A stretch of DNA of 64,000 nucleotides from Rathayibacter sp. VKM Ac-2856 (lineage in GTDB: Bacteria; Actinomycetota; Actinomycetes; Actinomycetales; Microbacteriaceae): the NCBI RefSeq assembly GCF_013205055.1, contig NZ_JABMLF010000004.1, positions 248,001-312,000 of the forward strand. Direction: 5' to 3'. The position numbers and the translations under genes are program-made. Below the pieces are notes generated by a model. The model was given only the letters and a program-made list of their open reading frames with translations. It was not told the DNA's origin and made no database searches. Below are positions 37,244-44,397 of this stretch, piece by piece (the stretch's first letter is position 1; every line of letters begins with the position of its first letter).

Positions 37244-38038
37244 ATGACCGCCCCGACGCCCGCCGCTGCTCCGGTGCGGTCCCGGCGCCGGAGCCCGCGG
37301 CGTCCGCGCCGCCGGCTGACGTTCTTCGGCGTGCTGGGCGAGCTCCTGATGACGGCGGGCGCTCTCGTGCTCCTCTATCTCGGCTGGCAGCTGTGGTGGA
37401 ACGACGCCGTGATCGCGAACCAGCAGACCTCCGAGGCCGCGGAGCTCCGGGAGAGCTGGGGCGACACCGCCCCGGCGCCCGAGTCGTCCCAGGCGCCGAG
37501 CGAGGCCCCGGCGGGCTTCGGCGACCCGGTGGTCGCTCCGGTGTCCGCGCTCGACACCTCGTTCGGCAATCTCTACATCCCGCGCTACGGCGAGGGCTGG
37601 GTCCGCACCATCGCCGAGGGCGTCGACGCGGAGAACGTGCTCGACGAGGGCAGCATCGGCCACTACCCGGGCACGCAGATGCCGGGGGAGGTCGGCAACT
37701 TCGCGCTGGCGGCGCACCGCAGCGCGTACGGCGGCGGGATGCACCTCATCGACCAGCTCCAGCTCGGCGACGCGATCTACATCGAGACGGCGGACGGCTG
37801 GTACACCTACCGCTTCCGCAACCTCGAATACGTGCAGCCCTCCGAGGTCCAGGTCATCGACCCGGTGCCGTGGACGAGCGGCGCGGTCGCGACCGACCGG
37901 CTGATCACCCTCACCAGCTGCAATCCGCTGTACTCGACCGCCGAGCGGATCATCGCCTACGGCGTCTTCGAGTCGTGGCAGCCGCGCTCCGCCGGGGCAC
38001 CGGCCGAGATCGCCGCCTCACTCGCACAGGAGGGCTGA
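37244..38038 (+). CDS. Class E sortase
   Basis: The 264-residue protein has a basic N-terminus, a signal-anchor helix (LGELLMTAGALVLLYLGWQLWW), a Pro/Ser/Ala-rich linker and a sortase barrel. Catalytic residues visible are His158 (in FALAAHRSAYGG), Cys226 (in TLTSCNP) and Arg235. TLTSC with this N-terminal anchor fits class E, the actinobacterial type that prefers LAxTG signals. No LPxTG/LAxTG substrate is encoded next to it. It is followed 2 bp later by a small membrane protein gene. Confidence 0.92.
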   Translation: MTAPTPAAAPVRSRRRSPRRPRRRLTFFGVLGELLMTAGALVLLYLGWQLWWNDAVIANQQTSEAAELRESWGDTAPAPESSQAPSEAPAGFGDPVVAPVSALDTSFGNLYIPRYGEGWVRTIAEGVDAENVLDEGSIGHYPGTQMPGEVGNFALAAHRSAYGGGMHLIDQLQLGDAIYIETADGWYTYRFRNLEYVQPSEVQVIDPVPWTSGAVATDRLITLTSCNPLYSTAERIIAYGVFESWQPRSAGAPAEIAASLAQEG

Positions 38039-38040
38039 CC

Positions 38041-38199
38041 GTGTACGCAGCGCTGTGGCGGATCCTGCCCGGGCCCTGGTGGCTCCGGCTGCTCCTCGTG
38101 ATCGTCCTCGTGGTCGCGGTGCTCGCCGCGCTCGCCGAGTGGGTCTTCCCGTGGGTGCAGTCGCTGGTGCTCGATCAGAACGTCACCGTCGGGTCGTGA
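38041..38199 (+). CDS. Small membrane protein between sortase and pabA
   Basis: The 52-residue protein has one strongly hydrophobic segment (WLRLLLVIVLVVAVLAALAEWVF) flanked by Trp/Pro residues. GTG 38041 lies 6 bases after AGGAGG, which sits at the end of the sortase gene, so translation is credible. The compact sortase-small protein-pabA order suggests one transcript. Function unknown. Confidence 0.75.
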   Translation: MYAALWRILPGPWWLRLLLVIVLVVAVLAALAEWVFPWVQSLVLDQNVTVGS

Positions 38200-38224
38200 C
38201 GCGGGCGCGGAGGCGGTCACCGCG

Positions 38225-38836
38225 ATGACGCGCGTGCTGGTGGTCGACAACTACGACAGCTTCGTCTTCACGCTGGTCGCCTATCTCCGGGAGGCCGGGG
38301 CGGAGGTCGACGTCGTCGAGGGGGCCGAGCTGTCCCCCCGCGAGGCGATCGACCGCGCGGCGCGGAGCGACGGCGTCCTGATCTCCCCGGGCCCGGGGCG
38401 ACCGGAGGACGTCCCGACGTCGACGGCGCTCGTGCGGCACGCCGTCGCCGAGGGCCGGCCGCTGCTCGGGGTGTGCCTCGGGCACCAGGTGCTCGCTCAC
38501 GCGCTCGGCGCCCGGGTGAGCGAGGCGCCGGAGCTCCTGCACGGCAGGACCTCGTCGATCGAGCACGACGGCGACCCGCTGTTCACCGGACTCCCGACGG
38601 GGTTCACTGCGATGCGCTACCACTCGCTCGCCGTCGAGCGCGCGACGCTGCCGCCGGAGCTCGAGGTGATCGCGGGGACTCCCGAGGGGGTCGTCATGGC
38701 CCTGCGGCACCGGACGGCGCCCGCGGTCGGCGTCCAGTTCCATCCCGAATCGGTGCTCACCGAGGGCGGCCGACGGCTGCTGGCGAACTGGCTCGCCGAG
38801 GCGGATCCCTCTCCTGCGGCGCCTGGAAAGCACTGA
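38225..38836 (+). CDS. pabA: Aminodeoxychorismate/anthranilate synthase glutamine amidotransferase subunit
   Basis: The 203-residue class I glutamine amidotransferase starts VLVVDNYDSFVFTLVAYL and has SPGPGRPEDVP. The nucleophilic Cys84 lies in GVCLGHQ, and the catalytic His-Glu in FHPES. It supplies ammonia to the partner chorismate-using subunit for folate or tryptophan synthesis. The partner gene is not in the window. Placement beside the pknB cluster is conserved in Actinobacteria, where the gene is usually labelled pabA/trpG. Confidence 0.93.
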   Translation: MTRVLVVDNYDSFVFTLVAYLREAGAEVDVVEGAELSPREAIDRAARSDGVLISPGPGRPEDVPTSTALVRHAVAEGRPLLGVCLGHQVLAHALGARVSEAPELLHGRTSSIEHDGDPLFTGLPTGFTAMRYHSLAVERATLPPELEVIAGTPEGVVMALRHRTAPAVGVQFHPESVLTEGGRRLLANWLAEADPSPAAPGKH

Positions 38837-39217
38837 GAAGTATCGAGTGCTGGGCGCGGCGATCACGGGAGCGGTGCTTATCCTCGAGTCGGCATCGGAC
38901 CATTGCAGTGATTAGCGGAGGCCTATTCGCGCCAGATGGTGCCGAGAAATCACCCGCTTCTGTGCCCCCCTGATGGGGGGAGGAAATGTACGTCACTGCA
39001 GGTGCGATCTGCGCCACCGACGCGGTATGAGAGCGCGTGCTCCGAGCGGGATCGGCGTCAGGACGCCAACGCACCTCTCGGGCGGTTTGGGGAGCCCCCC
39101 CAAGCAGGTGGCGTGATTTGACGGAGCCGCGGCGGATGATGCGCGGGCCCTGCCAGGCATAATCGGAGGGCGCCGGTTAGGGGACCGGTGCTTCTCAAGA
39201 GAAATCCGAGGCATCAC
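38837..39217. other. Non-coding, lower-GC gap before the AraC-type gene
   Basis: The gap is about 380 bp with visibly more A/T than its neighbours. The only structure seen is a CCCCCC-TGAT-GGGGGG hairpin at 38965-38980, possibly a terminator for the pabA transcript. No gene, tRNA or repeat is recognised. Confidence 0.5.
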
Positions 39218-40213
39218 ATGGTGGAATCGATTTCTTGGGCTTATTCCGGAATAAGGGAGCTCGAGACACTCGGGCCGCGGATCGTCGTCAAGCCGGGCAC
39301 GGTGCCGCGATTGACAGGGTCGGGGTTCAGCGCGGCCGGGATCAGCGTCGTGCTGGTGACGAGCTCGCCGCTGCGCGTCCTGCGGGGGACCTGGGCCGCG
39401 GACGACACGTCGTTCCTCAACTTCAGCTTCCTGATCGAGGGAGCGGTCCGGCTCGTCGGACCGGACCGGACGGTGCTCCTGCGCCCCGGCTCGATCGCGT
39501 ACCAGCCCGGCACGACCAGCTTCACCACCGAGGCGACCATGCCCGTCACCTGCCTCCAGATCACGATCCGGGCGGACGAGATGCGCCGCTACGGTTTCGA
39601 CCTCGGCGCCGGCGTGTACGCGCTCGACGCCGATGCCCGGTCGACGCGGGCGGCCTTCGCCTTCACCACGGCGTTCGCGCTCGCGGCGGAATCGGGCACG
39701 GGGCTCCCGACGGACAGCGAGATCGACGGCTTCGGCCATGTCGTCAAGCAGCTGCTCGTGAGCGCGTTCCTCGCGTCGTCGGGCTCCCAGCCCGGGACGA
39801 CCAGCGTGCGCGCGGCGACTCTCGGCCGGGCGCGCACCGTCATCGACCGGACCCACCGGACGCCGCGCTGCACCCCGGAGGCGGTCGCCGACGCGGTCAA
39901 CGTCTCCACGCGGTCCCTGCAGCGGCTCTTCGAGGACGCGGGCACGACGGTGGCGAGCGAGATCGAGCGAGCGCGGGTCGCGAGTGCGGTCGAGCTGCTG
40001 CGACGACGGCCGCGCGAGGTGCCGCTCGAGGCGATCGCCGCGGCCTCGGGGTTCTCCTCCGCCGATCACCTCCGCCGGGCGCTGAAGCGCCGTGAGGGCC
40101 TCACGCCGAGCGACATCCGCGGGCGGGTCGCGACGCAGGGCGAGGCCGGTTCGCCGGAGGACGGCCTCCTGCGGCTGGCGGTGCCGCTCGCGGACGCGGT
40201 GCGCCGGGCCTAG
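39218..40213 (+). CDS. AraC-family transcriptional regulator
   Basis: The 331-residue protein has an N-terminal cupin-like sensing domain (about 15-140) and a C-terminal AraC double helix-turn-helix. The first helix-turn-helix is TPEAVADAVNVSTRSLQRLFED; the second lies around LEAIAAASGFSSADHLRRALKRREGLTPSDIR split into two motifs. ATG 39218 has CCGAGG nearby; an in-frame GTG at 39188 would add 10 residues. It lies between pabA and pknB, where relatives have no such gene, and ends 16 bp from the convergent pknB. Target unknown. Confidence 0.87.
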   Translation: MVESISWAYSGIRELETLGPRIVVKPGTVPRLTGSGFSAAGISVVLVTSSPLRVLRGTWAADDTSFLNFSFLIEGAVRLVGPDRTVLLRPGSIAYQPGTTSFTTEATMPVTCLQITIRADEMRRYGFDLGAGVYALDADARSTRAAFAFTTAFALAAESGTGLPTDSEIDGFGHVVKQLLVSAFLASSGSQPGTTSVRAATLGRARTVIDRTHRTPRCTPEAVADAVNVSTRSLQRLFEDAGTTVASEIERARVASAVELLRRRPREVPLEAIAAASGFSSADHLRRALKRREGLTPSDIRGRVATQGEAGSPEDGLLRLAVPLADAVRRA

Positions 40214-40229
40214 TCCGCTCGCGCGCGGG

Positions 40230-41933
40230 TCAGCCGGCGCAGAAGCCGAGCTCGACTGTCGAGCCCTGCGGCACGTCGCCCGGGGCGAGGGACTGCGTGG
40301 TGATCGGCGGGTTGGCCCGGACGGACTCGCAGGTCTCGTCGGGGGCCTCCTCGCCGATCAGCTGGAGCTGCTGGGAGGCCAGGGTGGCGAGGGCGGTGCT
40401 CAGCGTCTGACCGACCAGGTCGGGCAGCGTGACCTGGCCGGAGGACACGACGAGGTCGACCTGCGTGCCCGGCTCGAGCTGCTGGCCGCCGGCCGGTGTG
40501 CTCGAGAGCACGACGTCGGCCGGGACGGTGGGGGAGTTCTGCCGGGTCTGCGACCCCTCCGAGAAGCCGGCGCCGGTGAGGGCGGCGATCGCCTCCTCGA
40601 GGGTCGACCCTGCCGTGTCGGGGACGGCCACCGGTTGAGCGCCCTGCGAGACGTAGACCCGGATGACGGTGTCGGGCGCGACGATGGTGCCGGAGCCGGG
40701 GTCGGTGCGGATCACCTCGCCGGCGGGGACCGAGTCGTTGAACTCGGCCAGCTGGCTCGCCACCAGATCGAGCTCGGTGAGCGTCGACTGGGCGCTGTCG
40801 TAGCTCGTGCCCGTCAGCGCCGGGACCTCCCGCGACTGCGAGGGCAGCGTGGTCGTCGGCTGGAGCGTGAGCACCCAGATGACCAGTGCGGCCACGATCA
40901 CGGCGAGCACGACGATCGACGACCAGATCCAGAGCACGGGCGGACGACGCTGCGTGCGCACGATCGAGTTGTCCTCGGCGAGCTGGCGGAGGGCGAGCTC
41001 GGAGTCGTTCATGCCGCCGCCGCTGCGCGCCGCGAAGAGCGAGGTGGTCAGCTCGTCGATCGGCCGGTGGTCGGGGAGGCGCCCCGCCGCGGCGTCGCGG
41101 AGGTCGTCGCGGAACTCGGCGGCACCCTGGAAGCGCTCGTAGCGGTCCTTCGACAGGGCACGGGCGACGACCCCGTCGATCGCCGCCGGGACGGCGGGGT
41201 TGATCGAGCTGGGCGCCGGCGGCGTCTCGCTGACGTGCTGGTAGGCGACGGCGACAGGAGTGTCCCCGCGGAACGGCGCGCGACCGGTGAGGAGCTCGAA
41301 CAGCACGATGCCGGCCGAGTAGAGGTCGCTGCGCGCGTCGACCTGCTCGCCCTTCGCCTGCTCGGGCGAGAAGTAGGCGGCGGTGCCGAGGATCGCGGTG
41401 GTCTGGGCGACGGTCGCGGCGGAGTCGGAGACGGCGCGGGCGATCCCGAAGTCCATCACCTTCACCTGGCCCGAGGGGGTCAGCATGATGTTTCCCGGCT
41501 TGATGTCGCGGTGGACGACCCCCGCGCGGTGCGAGTACTCGAGCGCGGTGAGGATGCCCTCGGTGATGCGGACGGCCTCGTCGACGTCCACGGGCCCCTC
41601 CGCGACGACGTCCTTGAGCAGCCGGCCCTCGATGTGCTCCATCACGATGAACGGGCGGCGCGCCTCGGCGCCGGTGTCGTCGAGCGAGACCTCCTCGCCG
41701 GCGTCGAAGACGCGGACGATGGTCGGGTGCGACATCCGCGAGGCGGACTGCGCCTCCTGGCGGAAGCGCAGCCGGAAGGCCGAGTCGGAGGACAGCGAGA
41801 GCTTGAGCTCCTTGATCGCGACCGTGCGGCCCAAGCGGGTGTCGGTGCCGAGGTAGACCTCGGACATGCCGCCGCGTCCGAGCCGGGGCCCGACCTGATA
41901 CCGTCCTGCGATCAGGCGTCCCTCATCCGTCAC
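40230..41933 (-). CDS. pknB: Serine/threonine protein kinase PknB with PASTA domains
   Basis: The 567-residue protein has a cytoplasmic kinase domain (Gly-loop GRGGMSEVYLG, Lys in AIKELK, catalytic HRDIKPGNIML, DFGIARA) and a juxtamembrane linker. One transmembrane segment (LWIWSSIVVLAVIVAALVIWVL) follows, then three extracellular PASTA repeats starting VPALTG, VAVPDTAG and TLPDLVG that sense muropeptides or lipid II. GTG 41933 has GGGAG 7 bases upstream; longer reading runs into the promoter. It normally follows pknA directly, but here lies 2.4 kb away beyond an inserted cassette and has its own -10. Confidence 0.95.
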   Translation of the reverse strand: MTDEGRLIAGRYQVGPRLGRGGMSEVYLGTDTRLGRTVAIKELKLSLSSDSAFRLRFRQEAQSASRMSHPTIVRVFDAGEEVSLDDTGAEARRPFIVMEHIEGRLLKDVVAEGPVDVDEAVRITEGILTALEYSHRAGVVHRDIKPGNIMLTPSGQVKVMDFGIARAVSDSAATVAQTTAILGTAAYFSPEQAKGEQVDARSDLYSAGIVLFELLTGRAPFRGDTPVAVAYQHVSETPPAPSSINPAVPAAIDGVVARALSKDRYERFQGAAEFRDDLRDAAAGRLPDHRPIDELTTSLFAARSGGGMNDSELALRQLAEDNSIVRTQRRPPVLWIWSSIVVLAVIVAALVIWVLTLQPTTTLPSQSREVPALTGTSYDSAQSTLTELDLVASQLAEFNDSVPAGEVIRTDPGSGTIVAPDTVIRVYVSQGAQPVAVPDTAGSTLEEAIAALTGAGFSEGSQTRQNSPTVPADVVLSSTPAGGQQLEPGTQVDLVVSSGQVTLPDLVGQTLSTALATLASQQLQLIGEEAPDETCESVRANPPITTQSLAPGDVPQGSTVELGFCAG

Positions 41934-41987
41934 GCGCACGCTCCCGCCTGTACTTCCGTGTGGCACGGCCCCCGGGGAGCCACGGCA

Positions 41988-41993
41988 AGTGTA
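41988..41993 (-). promoter_or_regulatory. -10 element of a separate pknB promoter
   Basis: TACACT on the minus strand lies about 55 bp upstream of the pknB start. It fits TAnnnT and would let pknB be expressed without the pknA operon. Confidence 0.45.
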
Positions 41994-42069
41994 CCCGGGC
42001 GCCCCGCGGCCGCCCGGCGTCTCCGGCTCGCCCTCGCTCGGCTTCGAGCATCCGGCGCGGCATCGCGTC

Positions 42070-42105
42070 GTGAGGTGAGTGCACCTCACATACGAGTGCT
42101 AGTGT
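42070..42105 (+). promoter_or_regulatory. Operator-like inverted repeat and -10 upstream of the PH-domain cassette
   Basis: The 8-bp arms GTGAGGTG / CACCTCAC (42070-42077, 42082-42089) with a 4-nt centre lie just upstream of TAGTGT (42100-42105), i.e. over the expected -35. The AGGT/ACCT half-sites recall DtxR-type boxes but the spacing is one base short. Confidence 0.45.
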
Positions 42106-42165
42106 CACGCGCGTCGGTGCCGCGGTCGATCCTCGCGGCGGCACGAGGAGGGGGAGGGATCGCTG

Positions 42166-42648
42166 ATGCGACGTGATCCGGGCTCGTCCGTGCTTCCCGC
42201 GGCGGCGCTCCGCTATCGGAACATCCGCTCCTGGGCCGGGCTGCTCGTGTCGAGCGTCCTGCTGACGGGCGGTGTGCTCCTGGGCGTGCCCGAGGAGCAT
42301 CGGTCGGGCGCACTGGCCGCTCTCGGGGTGCTCGTCGTCCTCGCGGCGACCGTCGAGACGCCGCTGGTGAACCGCGCGTCGATCCGCTCCACCTCCTACG
42401 AGGTCGACGACTGCGCGGTGCGCATCGGCCGCGGCCTCCTGCTCCGGAGGACCGTCGTGCTGCCCACGGCGCAGCTCGTCGGGGTGACTCTCGTCGAGGG
42501 GCCCCTTCTCCGTCGCTTCGGCCTCGTGGTCGTCGTCTTCTCCTGCGCGGCGACCTCCGAGCGCCTCGGCCCGCTCGGCCGCGAGGAGGCGCACCGGGTG
42601 CGCTCCCGCGCACTGGATCTCCTCGGAGCCGGAGCGAGTCGTGCCTGA
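42166..42648 (+). CDS. PH-domain (YdbS-like) membrane protein
   Basis: The 160-residue protein has two adjacent hydrophobic segments (WAGLLVSSVLLTGGVLLGV and GALAALGVLVVLAATVETPL). A bacterial PH-like (bPH_2) domain follows, beginning with NRASIRSTSYEVDDCAVRIGRGLLLRR and PTAQLVGVTLVEGPLLRRFGL. It resembles the YdbS partner of YdbS/YdbT pairs. It is the first gene of a plus-strand cassette wedged between pknB and pknA. The cellular role of this pair is not well established; membrane or envelope stress functions are suggested for relatives. Confidence 0.82.
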   Translation: MRRDPGSSVLPAAALRYRNIRSWAGLLVSSVLLTGGVLLGVPEEHRSGALAALGVLVVLAATVETPLVNRASIRSTSYEVDDCAVRIGRGLLLRRTVVLPTAQLVGVTLVEGPLLRRFGLVVVVFSCAATSERLGPLGREEAHRVRSRALDLLGAGASRA

Positions 42649-44113
42649 GCGCCCGGTACCGCGCCGATGCCGGCTGCCGCTTCGCTCCGTCGGCGCCGTG
42701 CATCTCGCGGAGCTGCCCTTCTCCGGCGGCCTCGTCGTAGCGCTCGTCGTCTCGGGTGCCGGGCAGACCGCCTGGGCGGGCCCCTGGCTGAGGCCGGTCC
42801 TCCTTCTCCTCCTCGCCGTGCGGATCCTCCATCCCGTGCACGCCTGGCTCTCCACGTTCGTGAGCATCGGCAAGGACGGTCTCGAGGTGAGGACCGGCCT
42901 CGTCGTCCACCGGGTCCGGACCGTGGTGTGGCGCGACGTCGTCGCCCTCGACGTCCGGACCACCTGGGCCGACCGGATCCTCGGGCTCCGCTGCGTGTCG
43001 GTGGCCGCTGCGGGAGAGTCGACGATCGTCCTTCCCGGCGTCCTCCGGTCGAGTGCCGAGGAGGTCGCCGAGCGGGTGCGGCTCGCGGGGGCCTCGGCAC
43101 AGGTGCCGCCGAGCGAGAGGGCGCCTGCGAGCACTCGCGGCCGGGTCCTGCTCCGGATGAGCAGCGGCGACCTGCTCCTCGCCGGGCTGGCGGAGGGGAG
43201 GCTCGTCGTGCTGACAGCGGTCTGCGCGGTGGCGGGCGTGAACGCCGCGGACGAGCTCGGAGTCCTCCCGCTCCTCCTCTCGGTGGCCGGAGAGGTCCCC
43301 GCCGTCGCGGGAGTCGTGGTGGTGCTCCTCTCCGCGCTCGCCGCCGCCGGTGTCGTGCTGGTCCGGTTCCATGCGCTCGAAGTGATCGACCGCGAGGGAG
43401 TGCTGGTGATCCGCTCCGGTCTGATCGGGCGCCGGGAGCGGGAGGTCCGCACGGACTCCGTCATCGGCCTGCGCCTGCGGCGGAACCCCGTCGAGATGAT
43501 GCTCGACCGCGTGCGCGTCGAGGTGATGAGCGCCGACTCGGCCGGACGGAGCACGTCGCGGGTCGTCCTGCCGTCGGTCCCGCGGGTCGGCCTCCCGGCG
43601 GTCCTCCTGGAGAGCCTCGGCGCCGACGTCTCGAAGACCGTGGTGGCGGTCTGCGGGCGCGCCTCGCTCCGGCGGGCCGCCGTCTCCGCCGCGGTCATCG
43701 CACTGCCGGCGCTCGTCTGCCTTCTCTGCCTTCTCCCGTGGTCGTTCCTCCCGTCGCGGCTGATCCTCCTCGCCGCCCTCGCCGTCATCGCGGTGACGGC
43801 GTCGGCCGCCCGACTCCGCGCCGCGTCGATGGCGGTCGAGGGTGGTCTCGTCCTCCGGCGGATCCGCCTGACGAGCGATCAGGACCAGGTGGTGACGGTC
43901 AGCGCGCTCCACCTCGTGACCGCGGTGGGAGTCCCGGGGTCCGCGGCGCCGCTGCTCGTCCGAGCGCACTACCTCGCGGGACGGGCGCGAGCACTGACGG
44001 TGCTCGTGCCGTCGGCCGCCGTCGTCGCCGAGCTGGGCCTCGCCGTCCGCGTCGCGGCACCCGGTGTCGCGGCAGGACGCCGACGACGCCGAGGGGACGG
44101 GACGGGTCGATGA
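42641..44113 (+). CDS. PH-domain (YdbT-like) membrane protein with repeated bPH_2 domains
   Basis: The 490-residue protein overlaps the preceding gene by 8 bp from a GTG. Three bPH_2-like modules alternate with pairs of hydrophobic segments: RTGLVVHRVRTVVWRDVVALDVR, IRSGLIGRREREVRTDSVIGLRLRR split around its core, and a C-terminal degenerate copy VLRRIRLTSDQDQVVTVSALHL. Membrane pairs include LLLLLAVRILHPVHAWL and AAVIALPALVCLLCLLPW. The architecture matches YdbT. It probably forms a complex with the YdbS-like protein. Confidence 0.82.
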   Translation: MPERPVPRRCRLPLRSVGAVHLAELPFSGGLVVALVVSGAGQTAWAGPWLRPVLLLLLAVRILHPVHAWLSTFVSIGKDGLEVRTGLVVHRVRTVVWRDVVALDVRTTWADRILGLRCVSVAAAGESTIVLPGVLRSSAEEVAERVRLAGASAQVPPSERAPASTRGRVLLRMSSGDLLLAGLAEGRLVVLTAVCAVAGVNAADELGVLPLLLSVAGEVPAVAGVVVVLLSALAAAGVVLVRFHALEVIDREGVLVIRSGLIGRREREVRTDSVIGLRLRRNPVEMMLDRVRVEVMSADSAGRSTSRVVLPSVPRVGLPAVLLESLGADVSKTVVAVCGRASLRRAAVSAAVIALPALVCLLCLLPWSFLPSRLILLAALAVIAVTASAARLRAASMAVEGGLVLRRIRLTSDQDQVVTVSALHLVTAVGVPGSAAPLLVRAHYLAGRARALTVLVPSAAVVAELGLAVRVAAPGVAAGRRRRRGDGTGR

Positions 44114-44328
44114 AGCACCCCGGGAGCCCCGAGTCCTCGTCCCCGGGATCGCCCGACCGCCTCGCCGGTCTCGTCCTCGTCCTGGTGATCCTCGTCGTCG
44201 GGGTGGCGCTCTCCCTCGGCACGGATCTGCCGGCGGTCGTGCGGATCGGCGTCTCCGCCTCGTGCGGGGCGATCGCGGCGGCGATCACCCACTCCCTCCG
44301 TCGCGGGCGGGGCGGCCGGCCCCGCTGA
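44110..44328 (+). CDS. Small two-segment membrane protein
   Basis: The 72-residue protein starts with ATGA overlap to the YdbT-like gene. It has hydrophobic stretches LAGLVLVLVILVVGVALSLG and IGVSASCGAIAAAITHSL and a basic C-terminus (RRGRGGRPR). No family is recognised; coupling to the PH-domain pair suggests a shared function. Confidence 0.7.
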   Translation: MKHPGSPESSSPGSPDRLAGLVLVLVILVVGVALSLGTDLPAVVRIGVSASCGAIAAAITHSLRRGRGGRPR

Positions 44329-44336
44329 CAGCCAGA

Positions 44337-44376
44337 AGCCCGCCCTCCGGGCCGCGGGGCGGTCGGAGGGCGGGCT
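44337..44376. terminator. Bidirectional hairpin between convergent genes
   Basis: A perfect 13-bp stem AGCCCGCCCTCCG / CGGAGGGCGGGCT with a 14-nt loop lies between the plus-strand cassette and the end of pknA, so it can terminate both. Confidence 0.75.
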
Positions 44377-44397
44377 CGAGGGGAGGAGCGGGCGGGT

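Noticed and set aside
42070-42089. DtxR/IdeR iron box
   Set aside because: The AGGT and ACCT half-sites are present, but the spacing between them is 6 rather than 7 and the flanks do not fit; kept only as an unassigned operator.
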